Counted from the stretch's first letter, positions 46,471 through 56,971 are shown. The stretch: 64,000 nucleotides of DNA from Mesorhizobium metallidurans STM 2683 (GCF_000350085.1 NZ_CAUM01000112.1:1-64000), one strand, 5' to 3'. Notes: a model not told the origin generated them from the sequence alone. Made by a program: numbers and translations.

Positions 46471-48939
46471 TCAGCCCTTGCGGGGAAGTTGCGGCACCAG
46501 GCTGCGCTTGCCGCCATCCTTGACCTTGGACTCCGGCTTCTGTGCCACGGCCTTTTTCGCGGCGGGCTTTTTCGCCGCTGCCTTCTTGGCCTTGGGCGCA
46601 TCGTCCAGCTCTTCCTTCTTCGGCTTGACCGGCGCCTCGTCGGCCAGCGATTCGAGCTTCAGGCCGGTCTCGCCGGTCTCCTTCTTATCGACGGTGACAC
46701 GCACCGTGCCGCCCTTCTTGAGCTTGCCGAACAGCACCTCGTCGGCCAGCGGCTTCTTGATGTGTTCCTGGATGACCCGGCCGAGCGGCCGTGCGCCCAT
46801 GCGCTCGTCATAGCCCTTGTCAGCCAGCCAGGCGATCGCGTCCGACGACAGGTCGAAGGTGACGCCACGCTCGGAAAGCTGGGCCTCGAGCTGCATGACG
46901 AACTTCTGCACCACCTGATGGATGACCGGCACCGGCAGCGAGCCGAACGGGATGATCGCATCGAGACGATTGCGGAATTCCGGCGTGAACAGCCGGTTGA
47001 TCGCCTCGACATCGTCGCCTTCGCGCTTGGTCGAGCCGAAACCGATCGCCGCGCGCTGCGCATCCGACGCACCCGCATTGGTGGTCATGATCAGGATGAC
47101 ATTCCGGAAGTCGATCTGCTTACCGTTGTGGTCGGTCAGCTTGCCATGGTCCATTACCTGCAACAGGATGTTGAACAGGTCCGGATGCGCCTTCTCGACT
47201 TCGTCCAGCAAGAGCACGCAATGCGGATGCTGGTCGACGCCGTCGGTCAAGAGGCCGCCCTGGTCGAAGCCGACATAGCCGGGAGGCGCGCCGATCAGCC
47301 GCGAGACCGTGTGACGCTCCATATATTCCGACATGTCGAAACGGATCAGCTCGACGCCAAGCGAGGCAGCGAGCTGCTTTGCCACTTCGGTCTTGCCGAC
47401 ACCGGTCGGGCCCGAGAACAAATAGGAGCCGATCGGCTTTTCCGGTTCGCGCAGGCCGGCGCGCGCCAGCTTGATCGCCGAGGTCAGCGCCGTGATCGCG
47501 GTGTCCTGACCGTAGACGACGCGCTTCAACTCGATGTCCAGACCCTGCAGCACCTTCTCGTCGTCGGCCGAAACCGTCTTCGGCGGAATGCGGGCCATGG
47601 TGGCGATCGTCGCCTCGATCTCCTTGATGCCGATGGTCTTCTTGCGCTTGGCCTCCGGCACCAGCATCTGCGAGGCGCCGGTCTCGTCGATCACGTCGAT
47701 CGCCTTGTCCGGCAGCTTGCGGTCGTTGATGTAGCGGGCCGACAATTCGACCGAGGCCTTGATCGCCTCGCTCGTGTAGCGGACCTTGTGGAACTCCTCG
47801 AAATAGGGCTTCAGGCCCTTCATGATTTCGATGGCGTCCTCGATGGTCGGCTCGTTGACGTCGATCTTCTGGAAGCGCCGCACCAGGGCACGGTCCTTCT
47901 CGAAGAACTGGCGGAACTCCTTGTAGGTGGTCGAGCCGATGCAACGAATCGCGCCGGACGACAGCGCCGGCTTCAACAGGTTCGACGCGTCCATGGCGCC
48001 GCCCGATGTTGCCCCTGCCCCGATCACGGTGTGGATCTCGTCGATGAACAGCACCGCGCCGGGATAATCCTCGAGCTCCTTGACGACCTGCTTCAGCCGC
48101 TCCTCGAAATCGCCGCGGTAACGAGTGCCGGCGAGCAGCGTGCCCATGTCGAGCGCAAAGATGGTGGCGTTGAACAGCACTTCCGGCACGTCGCCCTCGA
48201 CAATGCGCTTGGCGAGGCCTTCGGCGATCGCCGTCTTGCCGACGCCGGGGTCGCCGACGTAGAGCGGGTTGTTCTTGGAACGGCGACACAGCACCTGGAT
48301 GGTGCGGTTGATCTCGCTCTCGCGGCCGATCAGCGGATCGATCTTGCCAGCCTTGGCCTTGTTGTTGAGGTTGACGCAATAGGCGGTCAGCGCGTCCTGC
48401 TGCTGCTTCTTCTTGCCGTTTTCCTCCTGCGGCTCGGCGCCGTTCTGGCCACCCTGCTCGTCGTCGGCGCCGCGCGGCGTCCGCGTCTCGGATGCGCCGG
48501 GGCGCTTGGCGATGCCGTGCGAAATGTAGTTGACCGCGTCGTAGCGGGTCATCTGCTGTTCCTGCAGGAAATAGGCGGCATGGCTCTCGCGCTCGGCGAA
48601 GATGGCGACAAGCACATTGGCGCCCGACACTTCCTCGCGGCCGGACGACTGCACATGGATCACTGCACGCTGGATGACGCGCTGGAAACCGGCCGTCGGC
48701 TTGGAATCCTCGTCGTAGCCGGTAACGAGATTGTCGAGCTCGGTGTCGATATAGGTCAGCACCGTATGCTTCAGATCGTCGAGATCGACATTGCAGGCGC
48801 GCATGACGGCGGCCGCCTCGGTGTCGTCGATGAGCGCGAGCAGCAAATGTTCAAGGGTTGCGTATTCATGGTGCCGCTCATTGGCGAGCGTCAGCGCTTG
48901 GTGAAGCGCCTTTTCCAGGCCTTGGGAGAAAGCCGGCAT
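46471..48939 (-). CDS. clpA: ATP-dependent Clp protease ATP-binding subunit ClpA
   Basis: 822 residues. The N-domain (about 1-145, [20 protein letters not shown]) binds ClpS. The two AAA+ modules have Walker [14 protein letters not shown] (about 225-237) and [12 protein letters not shown] (about 507-518). It unfolds substrates for ClpP. Beyond the usual end there is a roughly 50-residue Lys/Ala-rich tail (about 770-822, with [19 protein letters not shown]) that E. coli ClpA (about 758 residues) lacks. ATG is preceded by GAGGTAAC. It lies 6 bases after clpS. Confidence 0.96.
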   Translation of the reverse strand: MPAFSQGLEKALHQALTLANERHHEYATLEHLLLALIDDTEAAAVMRACNVDLDDLKHTVLTYIDTELDNLVTGYDEDSKPTAGFQRVIQRAVIHVQSSGREEVSGANVLVAIFAERESHAAYFLQEQQMTRYDAVNYISHGIAKRPGASETRTPRGADDEQGGQNGAEPQEENGKKKQQQDALTAYCVNLNNKAKAGKIDPLIGRESEINRTIQVLCRRSKNNPLYVGDPGVGKTAIAEGLAKRIVEGDVPEVLFNATIFALDMGTLLAGTRYRGDFEERLKQVVKELEDYPGAVLFIDEIHTVIGAGATSGGAMDASNLLKPALSSGAIRCIGSTTYKEFRQFFEKDRALVRRFQKIDVNEPTIEDAIEIMKGLKPYFEEFHKVRYTSEAIKASVELSARYINDRKLPDKAIDVIDETGASQMLVPEAKRKKTIGIKEIEATIATMARIPPKTVSADDEKVLQGLDIELKRVVYGQDTAITALTSAIKLARAGLREPEKPIGSYLFSGPTGVGKTEVAKQLAASLGVELIRFDMSEYMERHTVSRLIGAPPGYVGFDQGGLLTDGVDQHPHCVLLLDEVEKAHPDLFNILLQVMDHGKLTDHNGKQIDFRNVILIMTTNAGASDAQRAAIGFGSTKREGDDVEAINRLFTPEFRNRLDAIIPFGSLPVPVIHQVVQKFVMQLEAQLSERGVTFDLSSDAIAWLADKGYDERMGARPLGRVIQEHIKKPLADEVLFGKLKKGGTVRVTVDKKETGETGLKLESLADEAPVKPKKEELDDAPKAKKAAAKKPAAKKAVAQKPESKVKDGGKRSLVPQLPRKG

Positions 48940-48945
48940 GTTACC

Positions 48946-49350
48946 TCACTTCTTCTCCATCACGCATTGCAGCGGATGCTGATTCTGTCGGGCGAAATCC
49001 ATGACCTGGGACACTTTGGTCTCGGCCACCTCGAATGTATAGACCCCGCACTCGCCCACTCCATGATTGTGAACATGAAGCATGATGCGTGTGGCGGCTT
49101 CACGGTCCTTCTGGAAAAAACGCTCCAGCACGTGAACCACGAATTCCATGGGTGTGTAGTCGTCGTTGAGGATGAGGACCCGGTAAAGGCTGGGCTTCTT
49201 GGTCTTGGTTTTGGTGCGCGTGATGACGGCCGTACCGCGACCGGCCTCGTTGCCGTCGCTGCCGTTTTGCATGCGCGCCACGTCTCTCGTGGCAGTCAAA
49301 CCGATCGTCACGTAGTCCTGCCTTTTCGAATCCCCATGCGAGTTCGACAT
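48946..49350 (-). CDS. clpS: ATP-dependent Clp protease adapter ClpS
   Basis: 134 residues in this frame. The adaptor core is [20 protein letters not shown], with the N-degron pocket residues, then [20 protein letters not shown]. It delivers N-end-rule substrates to ClpA. The N-terminal region is flexible and the start uncertain: ATG 49350 has no ribosome-binding site, and ATG at residue 27 (MQNGSDG) is an alternative. Cotranscribed with clpA. Confidence 0.93.
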   Translation of the reverse strand: MSNSHGDSKRQDYVTIGLTATRDVARMQNGSDGNEAGRGTAVITRTKTKTKKPSLYRVLILNDDYTPMEFVVHVLERFFQKDREAATRIMLHVHNHGVGECGVYTFEVAETKVSQVMDFARQNQHPLQCVMEKK

Positions 49351-49471
49351 GTAGGTGTTCGATGGACGATTTTAAGCCCTTCTGTTTAGCTGACAATATG
49401 GCTAGGTGGCCAAACTTGACGGATTTTCGCAATCGTGAAGCCAGCAGAGCCCCTGATTTGAAATTGCCATG

Positions 49472-49502
49472 AAAAAACCCGGCCGCGCTTCCGCGACCGG
49501 GT
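49472..49502 (-). terminator. Rho-independent terminator of the phasin gene
   Basis: On the minus strand, ACCCGG with further CGCG pairing forms a stem around CTTC-type loop bases, closes with CCGGGT, and is followed by TTTTT. It lies about 45 bases after the phasin stop. Confidence 0.85.
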
Positions 49503-49545
49503 CTGTCTTACAGGCTCGGGGCCGTCTTCACATCATACAGACAAA

Positions 49546-49875
49546 TTACTTCGCCTTTGCGACGATCGATTCGAACGGCTTGTAGGCTTCCTTGGCGAGT
49601 TCGGCATAGAGATCGCCGATCTTGGTGGCTTCGGTGACGAAGGATTCGTAGGACTGCTTGGCGTAGTCGGACTGGATCTCGATCGCCTTCTCCAGCGACT
49701 TGGCCGAGACGAGTTTCTCGACTGCGGCGCTGCCGGCTTCGAAGCTCTTCTTGGTGTATTCGCCCGCTTCGGCTGCAATGGCCTGAGCGCTCTTGGAAAG
49801 CGACGCAAAGCTCTTCAAACCGGTGTCGGCAAACTCTTTGCCGTATTTGCTGAAATCTTCGTAGGTCTGGGTCAT
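49546..49875 (-). CDS. Phasin family protein
   Basis: 109 residues, almost entirely amphipathic helix, with the phasin pattern: GLKSFASLSKSAQAIAAEAG, KAIEIQSDYAKQSYESFVTE, and a C-terminal YAELAKEAYKPFESIVAKAK. Phasins coat polyhydroxybutyrate granules and limit their coalescence. The start at MTQTYEDF is preferred because the upstream frame covers the promoter and operators. The promoter has two TGC-N3-GCA sites, fitting control by the PHB-sensing repressor PhaR/AniA. Confidence 0.88.
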   Translation of the reverse strand: MTQTYEDFSKYGKEFADTGLKSFASLSKSAQAIAAEAGEYTKKSFEAGSAAVEKLVSAKSLEKAIEIQSDYAKQSYESFVTEATKIGDLYAELAKEAYKPFESIVAKAK

Positions 49876-49943
49876 TTCCGCATTCCCTTGATGGCGGCCT
49901 TTGACGGCCGCCCTGAACGATGGGCGTCCTATCCGGCCGTGTT

Positions 49944-49985
49944 GTGCAATGCACGTCAATATATTGTGCGCCGCACAAAAGTCAA
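49944..49985 (-). promoter_or_regulatory. Phasin promoter with two TGC-N3-GCA operators (probable PhaR sites)
   Basis: On the minus strand, TTGACT (49985-49980), a 16-base spacer and TATATT (49963-49958) make a good sigma-70 promoter. One palindrome, TTGTGCGCCGCACAA with core TGC-GCC-GCA (49967-49975), fills the spacer. A second, GTGCAATGCAC with core TGC-AAT-GCA (49945-49953), covers the predicted start. Their centres are 22 bases apart, two helical turns. PhaR-type repressors of alphaproteobacteria bind TGC/GCA motifs and release DNA when PHB forms. Confidence 0.65.
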
Positions 49986-50182
49986 GATTTGGCCAACATC
50001 GGCGACTCCGCCACACCGGCAGTGCCTAAGATTCGAATAAAGAGAAGCTCAATCCCGAAGAAAATGGTGAACGCGGCGGTTACCATAAACGGATTGGTAA
50101 CGCTGGCCGCGTTAGCGTGGCCGGAAGTGAGGCAGGACCCTTTGCCGCCTCCAGCGCAACAAAAAATTCAAAGGAACTATCG

Positions 50183-51568
50183 GTGCGTCAGGCGTTGTCG
50201 GGCATTCTTTCCAAATCCGCGTCCTCTCTGAAAACGATCATGATCCTCGCTTTTGCGATGACATTTGTCGTTGCCGGGGCCGCTTCATCTTATGCGGCCA
50301 GGTCCGCCGCCATCGTCATCGACGCCAAGACCGGCAAGGTGCTTTATTCGTCGGATGCCGACGGCCGGCGCTATCCCGCCTCGCTGACCAAGATGATGAC
50401 GCTTTACCTGACCTTCGAGGCCATGGCGAAGGGCAAGATCGCCAGGAATTCCCCGGTCGTATTCTCGGCACGTGCCGCTGCCGAGCCGCCGACGAAACTC
50501 GGCGTCCGGCCCGGCGGGGCGGTCACGGTCGAGACTGCGATCCTGTCTATGGTGACCAAGTCGGCAAACGACTCGGCAACGGCGCTCGGCGAGCTCCTCG
50601 GCGGCAATGAAGCCAATTTCGCCCGCATGATGACCGCCAAGGCCCGGGCGCTGGGCATGAAGTCGACCGTTTTCCGCAATGCCAATGGCTTGCCAGACCC
50701 CGGTCAGTTCACAACCGCGCGCGACATGGCGATGCTCGGCATCGCGCTGAGAGAGCATTATCCCCAGTATTACGGCTATTTCTCGCAGCGCTCGTTCCTT
50801 TATGGCCGCAAGCGCATCAACGGCCATAACCGGCTGCTCGGGCGCATCAAGGGCGTCGATGGCATCAAGACGGGTTACACGCGGGCCTCCGGTTACAATC
50901 TCGTCTCCTCGGTCTCCGACGGCGATCGCCGCATCGTGGCGGTGGTCATGGGCGGGAATTCGGGCGGCAGCCGCGACAACCAGATGGCCGGGTTGATCAA
51001 CGCCTACATGCCAAAGGCGTCGTCGCGCGGCGGCGGCGTGTTGATCGCCAAGGCCGGCGGCGGCAACCCGATTACAGCACTGGCCAAGGTGTTCCTGCCC
51101 AAGCACGACGCGCCGACGCCGGACGAAAAGCCGGGCAATGATGCCGTTGCCGCTCTTGTCGAGGAAAACGCGCCCATCGTCGAGGAGACTACTCCCGTCG
51201 TTCAGACCAGAAAGGTCAAGACGGTGGCCGTGGCCACAGTGGACGACATAGCGACGGCCCGGGTTGCAGCCGCCTATGCCGAACCGGAGGCGATCGACCC
51301 CGTCAATACCGCATCGGTGCCGTCGGGCTGGGCAATACAGGTCGCTTCTTCGCCCAAACGGTCCGAGGCCCAGGCTTTCCTCGACAAGACGACGAAGCAG
51401 GCGCCCGCGGTCCTCGCCGACGCGTCCGGTTTCACCGTCGCTTTCGACAAGGACGGCGTCACCTACTACCGCGCCAGGTTTGGCGGCTTCGGTTCGAAGA
51501 ACGCCGCCTGGAAAGCCTGCAGCGCCCTGAAGAAAAAGAAGATCGAGTGCTACGCCGTCCAGCAATAG
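50183..51568 (+). CDS. D-alanyl-D-alanine carboxypeptidase (S11) with SPOR domain
   Basis: 461 residues from GTG 50183, with AAGGAA 6 bases upstream. An N-terminal signal segment ends near SSYA-ARS. The S11 peptidase domain has Ser67-x-x-Lys70 in PASLTKMM, SAN at 127-129 and KTG at 229-231 (GIKTGYTRASGYN). The C-terminal SPOR domain (about 380-461, WAIQVASSPKRSEAQAFLDK) binds denuded glycan at division sites. It trims peptidoglycan pentapeptides in the periplasm. It has no PBP5-type C-terminal domain or amphipathic anchor. Divergent from the phasin gene. Confidence 0.92.
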   Translation: MRQALSGILSKSASSLKTIMILAFAMTFVVAGAASSYAARSAAIVIDAKTGKVLYSSDADGRRYPASLTKMMTLYLTFEAMAKGKIARNSPVVFSARAAAEPPTKLGVRPGGAVTVETAILSMVTKSANDSATALGELLGGNEANFARMMTAKARALGMKSTVFRNANGLPDPGQFTTARDMAMLGIALREHYPQYYGYFSQRSFLYGRKRINGHNRLLGRIKGVDGIKTGYTRASGYNLVSSVSDGDRRIVAVVMGGNSGGSRDNQMAGLINAYMPKASSRGGGVLIAKAGGGNPITALAKVFLPKHDAPTPDEKPGNDAVAALVEENAPIVEETTPVVQTRKVKTVAVATVDDIATARVAAAYAEPEAIDPVNTASVPSGWAIQVASSPKRSEAQAFLDKTTKQAPAVLADASGFTVAFDKDGVTYYRARFGGFGSKNAAWKACSALKKKKIECYAVQQ

Positions 51569-51613
51569 GCGGTGTGGAAGAACGCCTCCCGGGAAATTCT
51601 GCGTCGAAGGAGA

Positions 51614-52312
51614 CTAGTTGTGATTGGAGAGCAAGACATCCTTGGCTTCGTTGATCCGCGCCGCAAGGAAAGACGTGCCACCGATATCGGGGTGCAGGCG
51701 TTGCATCAGGCGGCGGTGCGCCTTGCGGACATCCGCCGCGGCGGCCCCCGCTTCAAGACCAAGGATCTTGTAGGCCTCCTCCTTAGTCATGGCGCCCGAA
51801 CCTGGCGCAACACCCAGCCCTTCGCCACCATTCGCCTCAGCGTCTTTGCGCCAGACGGGAAATCTGCTGTCAAGATACGTCTCTAGCAATTGGCGGCTCT
51901 CCGGGTCGCCGGAAAGCTCGCGGTAAAGCTGCTGCAATTCCGCAAGCCCCATGGCGCCGAGCATCTTGCCTTCATGGCGACCGGCCAGCACGAGCCCTTC
52001 CAGGCCGCCGGTATCGTGATCGAGCTCCATTTCGAGTGCCGCGGTACGCACCGTCGAATGCTTGCCCGGCGACAGCTTCGCTGGCGGCCGTTTCATCCGC
52101 ACGGAGCCATACCAGGCGAGCGCCGCCGACAGGATCAAACCGCCAATGCCCTGGCGTCCGACCAGCAGCACGGCAACCCCGACCAGCGCCAACAAGAGAG
52201 GCCCGACCGTCCTCATCCCGCTTGCGAGTTGCTTAGGGTCGGCGTGGACGAAGACTGTGGCGACGCCGAGAAGCACCAGAACGAGTGCTACAAACAGAAT
52301 AATCGCGCCCAT
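51614..52312 (-). CDS. Membrane protein with C-terminal J domain
   Basis: 232 residues. Two or three N-terminal helices (about 3-21, 35-52 and nearby) are followed by a cytoplasmic linker and a C-terminal J domain (about 175-232: MTKEEAYKILGLEAGAAAAD, then RLHPDIGG). The HPD tripeptide needed to stimulate DnaK ATPase is intact. The layout resembles DjlA/TIM14-type co-chaperones. It shares one base with the upstream VWA gene (TAATG), so the two are translationally coupled and probably work together. Confidence 0.82.
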   Translation of the reverse strand: MGAIILFVALVLVLLGVATVFVHADPKQLASGMRTVGPLLLALVGVAVLLVGRQGIGGLILSAALAWYGSVRMKRPPAKLSPGKHSTVRTAALEMELDHDTGGLEGLVLAGRHEGKMLGAMGLAELQQLYRELSGDPESRQLLETYLDSRFPVWRKDAEANGGEGLGVAPGSGAMTKEEAYKILGLEAGAAAADVRKAHRRLMQRLHPDIGGTSFLAARINEAKDVLLSNHN

Positions 52313-53043
52313 TATTTCCTGCCGCCCCGCAGATGCTCGATCATCAGCCGGTCTTCCGGCCTGCCTCGGGCTTCCAGTGCTGTCAACCCGCCGGTCGCAA
52401 ACACGGCGACCGCCGAAAGCAGGCTGGCCAAGGTCGCGGCGGCCCGCCGATCAAATCGGAACCATGCCCCTTTGGACAGCCGCGCGATTTCCTTGAACGC
52501 CTTTTCCGCGCCGGAATCATGACCCTCCTGAAAGACGAAGACAGGAACGCCATGCAGGCCGAGGCTGCCGGCTTTTGCGGCAAGGTCGTCGACATTTTCT
52601 TCCATCGCGTCGCCGATATAGACCAGCGCATTGACCTTGGATGCCGCCGTCTGTTTCAGGGCATGGACAAGCACCTTGCCGATCTGGGTGTTTCCGCTGC
52701 GGCATTCTATCCGCGTCATCAGTTGCTTCAGAGCGTCTGTGTTGGTCACGAACGCGGATGAACGGCATTCGCCCAGACCGCGAAAATACACCAGTTGAAC
52801 CTTCAGTGCCCCGGCCTTGCCGACGGCGTCGAACATCTCGCCCTGCAGCGCACAGGCGAGATCCCAGGTCGGCTGGCGGCTCATCGTGGCGTCGAGGGAA
52901 AGGATCAGCCTGGCTGAACCGGTCGCGGACGCAGCAAGCGTCCTCGCTCGGCGTACAAAGGCGTCTATTTCGCCGGTGCTCGATTGAGGCTTGACCGGCG
53001 CAGGATCGGTCCTTGCGGGCACGGGCTGCTTCTTGTCGCTCAT
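52312..53043 (-). CDS. VWA-like domain protein
   Basis: 243 residues. It has a Rossmann-like VWA fold with a MIDAS-like strand ARLILSLDATMSRQPTWDLA, where the usual DxSxS is DATMS. Later strands are VQLVYFRGLGECR and VNALVYIGDAMEEN, and the TQIGKVLVHAL block follows a Cys-containing RIECRSGN. No signal peptide; one hydrophobic stretch near the C-terminus (LASLLSAVAVFATGGLTAL). The start ATG 53043 drops 14 unconserved codons. Coupled to the J-domain gene. Ligand and role are unknown. Confidence 0.75.
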   Translation of the reverse strand: MSDKKQPVPARTDPAPVKPQSSTGEIDAFVRRARTLAASATGSARLILSLDATMSRQPTWDLACALQGEMFDAVGKAGALKVQLVYFRGLGECRSSAFVTNTDALKQLMTRIECRSGNTQIGKVLVHALKQTAASKVNALVYIGDAMEENVDDLAAKAGSLGLHGVPVFVFQEGHDSGAEKAFKEIARLSKGAWFRFDRRAAATLASLLSAVAVFATGGLTALEARGRPEDRLMIEHLRGGRK

Positions 53044-53146
53044 GCGATTCAAGATGTGGCGTTGCCGCGCCGCTTGCAAGTCCAACGTGATGGGACTTGC
53101 AGTGCCAGCGATCAGGACAATCGGCCTCCGACCTGGCGCCTACGCG

Positions 53147-53584
53147 TTAGAGCAGGCCGAGGTCGGCGAGCTCGCGCCTGAGTTTCGGCGGTATCTCGAA
53201 CAGCCCGGCCGTGCCCTTGCCGAGATCGGCCGGCGCATCGGAAGGTTTCAGGTAGCGCCAGCCCTGAAAGGCGCGGCGGGGCTGCCAGTCGGTGCGCACG
53301 ACTTCCGGATCGAGCATAAGATGACAACGGCCGATGCCTTCATCGTCGGTGAAGGGCCGGATTTCGGTGATCAACTGGCGGCACTGGACATTGCCTTTGA
53401 CCACCCAGTAGAGCGACCCGCCATCGGTGATTTCAGCGCCGCGGGTCGGCACCATGCGGGTGGTGTGCCAATGTTCGGCCGGCTCCCCGGCGCGCCGCCG
53501 CTCGTCAAGACGGAAGGCGATCCACTCTTCGAGATCCTCGACGCTGTCGCAACCGACGCAGAGTTTTATGAGATTGAGAGACAT
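53147..53584 (-). CDS. DUF1489 domain-containing protein
   Basis: 145 residues matching DUF1489, a family common in alphaproteobacteria: LNLIKLCVGCDSVEDLEEWI, HTTRMVPTRGAEITDGGSLY and IGRCHLMLDPEVVRTDWQPR. The conserved HxxRxxPxR and HLMLDP motifs suggest a nucleic-acid or metal-related role, but no function is established. It lies between the VWA gene (103 bases downstream) and sdaA. Confidence 0.82.
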   Translation of the reverse strand: MSLNLIKLCVGCDSVEDLEEWIAFRLDERRRAGEPAEHWHTTRMVPTRGAEITDGGSLYWVVKGNVQCRQLITEIRPFTDDEGIGRCHLMLDPEVVRTDWQPRRAFQGWRYLKPSDAPADLGKGTAGLFEIPPKLRRELADLGLL

Positions 53585-53695
53585 CGCCTAAGGTTTAGTC
53601 CGGCAGGCGAACACGTCAACGGCCCCGCCCGACTTCTCCACAGTGCCAGTCCCCTGGCGCCCAGCCTGGCGTTCAGTGGGTTTCAAAACGGGCTC

Positions 53696-55099
<1,404 letters not shown>

Positions 55100-55262
55100 G
55101 CGCAGCTGTCTCCGTACCGAAACCTGCATATAGGTATTCCCATGATGTTTCTGCTCTTTTGAAGGTCGCGGCGCAGCACCTGCCGACTTTGTTTGCTCCG
55201 GCAGCGACATGGCCGCGTTCAGCCATCGAAGCGACCCCTCCGGCTGTGGTAAAAGGCAATGC

Positions 55263-56018
55263 ATGGGCGATTCCTTCCATCTGTCGACGGCCGATTTCGC
55301 GGCCCTGGCCTTCTTCCTCATCGTATGGGTGCTGCATACGCTTGCCTCCGACGGAAAGCTGTTCAGCCGCGTGTCGCTGACGACGGCAATGAACGCCCAG
55401 CGCGAAACCTGGATGCGGACCATGGCCGAGCGTGAGATCCGCATCGTCGACACCGCCATCATGAGCGGGCTGCAGCAGGGAACCGCCTTCTTCGCTTCCA
55501 GTTCGCTGATTGCGCTGGGTGGCTGTTTTGCCTTGCTTGGCGCTTCCGACCAGGTTGTTGCGGTGCTGAGCGACTTGCCCCTCGGCGAGACAGCGTCGCG
55601 CGCGGCCTTCCAGATGAAGGTGTTCGGCCTGGTGCTGATCCTGGCCTTTGCCTTCTTCAAATTCGGCTGGGCCTACCGGCTGTTCAACTATTGCTCGATC
55701 CTGATCGGCGCCGTGCCCATCCCGCATGGCGAGGCCTCGCGTAACCCGGTGACCGAAATGGCGGTGTGGCGGGCGGCGCGCATGAACATGCTGGCCGGAA
55801 AGCACTTCAATTCCGGTCTGCGCGGCGTGTTCTTCTCGATCGGCTATCTCGGCTGGTTCATCGACCCGATGGTATTCGTGCTGTCGACGCTGCTGCTTCT
55901 GGCGGTGCTGGTGCGCCGCCAGTTCTTTTCCGCCGCGCGGCAGGCGGTTATCGGTCAGCCGCCCGGCCTATCAGCTGGTCCGGGGAAGAGCCGATCGATC
56001 CGGCCCGACAGCCAATAG
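55263..56018 (+). CDS. DUF599 family membrane protein
   Basis: 251 residues with four or five helices: AALAFFLIVWVLHTLASD, a central GTAFFASSSLIALGGCFALL, VFGLVLILAFAFFKFGWAYR, and a C-terminal DPMVFVLSTLLLLAVLVRRQ. It matches DUF599, whose function is unknown. The last 64 bases overlap the end of the convergent YdcF-like gene; the overlapping tail is hydrophilic and likely dispensable. It is divergent from sdaA. Confidence 0.82.
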   Translation: MGDSFHLSTADFAALAFFLIVWVLHTLASDGKLFSRVSLTTAMNAQRETWMRTMAEREIRIVDTAIMSGLQQGTAFFASSSLIALGGCFALLGASDQVVAVLSDLPLGETASRAAFQMKVFGLVLILAFAFFKFGWAYRLFNYCSILIGAVPIPHGEASRNPVTEMAVWRAARMNMLAGKHFNSGLRGVFFSIGYLGWFIDPMVFVLSTLLLLAVLVRRQFFSAARQAVIGQPPGLSAGPGKSRSIRPDSQ

Positions 56019-56758
56019 GCCATCAGCCCGATCCATTCACGAACCGCGGTGGTGGTGACCTCCAGCGCGTTGTAGGGGGGAAATGAGCCGATGCTTTCCG
56101 TGCCGGAGGTCATGTAGTCGACAGGCCACGGAACGGTCGGAAAGCCGGCCTTGTCGAACAGCGCCGTGGCGCGCGGCATGTGGAAGGCGGACGTCACCAG
56201 CAGCCAGGTCTCGCCGGGTTTCGGTGCGACCAGTTGCCTGGTAAAGGCCGCATTCTCATAGGTGTTGCGGGATTTGTTCTCTAGGATCAGCCGATCGGCC
56301 GTCACGCCAAGCGCGGTGAGGAGGCGCGGCCCGGAGTCTGCATCGCCCTCACCTTTGACCACCATTTCAACGGTGCCACCGGAGATGGCGATTTTCGCTG
56401 TCGGAAAACGCCGCGCCAGCACGGCCGCCTGGACGATCCGGTCTCCGGCGCCATTAATTTCATAGCCGCCACGCACGGCATTGATGGCACTCTCCAAACC
56501 GCCGCCCAGCACGATGATACCGTCGACCCTTGCTGGCAGCGGCGGCCTGGGGAAGCGGTCCTCCAGCGGACTGATCATTATTGCGCCGAGTTCCGTCCAT
56601 GTCGAAAGCACAAGAATGAGAACGGCAAGGACGCTGCCGGCGGTTGCCAATCCTCGCCGGCCGGACATCGCCGCGACCAGCCCCGCCAGCAGCAGGAAGA
56701 TCGCAAAATTCAGCGGCTGGACAAAGAACCAGAGAAATTTGGAAAGATAGAAGAACAT
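55955..56758 (-). CDS. YdcF/ElyC family protein (DUF218)
   Basis: 267 residues. Two N-terminal helices (about 4-30 and 38-58) are followed by the DUF218 domain: VDGIIVLGGGLESAINAVRG, KIAISGGTVEM, ILENKSRNTYENA and TSAFHMPRATALFDKAG. E. coli ElyC of this family affects undecaprenyl-phosphate use and envelope synthesis. The two-helix anchor and layout fit the ElyC branch better than soluble YdcF. The enzymatic reaction is unknown. Confidence 0.85.
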   Translation of the reverse strand: MFFYLSKFLWFFVQPLNFAIFLLLAGLVAAMSGRRGLATAGSVLAVLILVLSTWTELGAIMISPLEDRFPRPPLPARVDGIIVLGGGLESAINAVRGGYEINGAGDRIVQAAVLARRFPTAKIAISGGTVEMVVKGEGDADSGPRLLTALGVTADRLILENKSRNTYENAAFTRQLVAPKPGETWLLVTSAFHMPRATALFDKAGFPTVPWPVDYMTSGTESIGSFPPYNALEVTTTAVREWIGLMAYWLSGRIDRLFPGPADRPGG

Positions 56759-56771
56759 TCCTCACCCCCAC

Positions 56772-56845
56772 CGCAACGGCCCGAAAATCGGAATCGATTT
56801 CCGGAAAGCACGGTGCGTAGACCAAACGTGTTAGAGCGTACTTTG
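56772..56845. repeat. Rhizobial intergenic palindromic repeat, diverged copy 2
   Basis: Read on the minus strand, GCTCTAACACGTTTGG... and then TTTCCGGAAATCGATTCC and GATTTTCGGG line up with the minus-strand reading of copy 1 near 28.8 kb (GCTGTAGCACTTTGAT..., TTTCCGACAATCGATTCC, GGTTTTCGGG). The outer GCGCATGA arms have decayed to GTGCGTAG-like sequence. It lies between the YdcF-like gene and gatA. Confidence 0.55.
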
Positions 56846-56873
56846 TGCATCCGGATGGATGCATGTCGCTCCA

Positions 56874-56922
56874 ATGCATGCCGCCCAAAAGCGCTTAGCG
56901 GTTCTGGTGTAACGGCATGCAT
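56874..56922. repeat. 10-bp inverted repeat in the gatA downstream region
   Basis: ATGCATGCCG 56874-56883 and CGGCATGCAT 56913-56922 are perfect inverted arms around a 29-base loop containing CAAAAGCGCTTAGCGG. It lies in the 213-base gap between gatA and the YdcF-like gene, next to repeat copy 2. No T run follows. Confidence 0.5.
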
Positions 56923-56971
56923 AGACCGGGGCTAAAGCGCCCCGCATCATTCAAACGCGATGCCTAAAGGA

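Noticed and set aside
46468..49389. 973-codon plus-strand open frame opposite clpA and clpS
   Set aside because: It is the mirror of the minus-strand ClpA/ClpS frames, a common artefact in GC-rich DNA. The protein has no recognisable domain, while the other strand encodes complete ClpA and ClpS.
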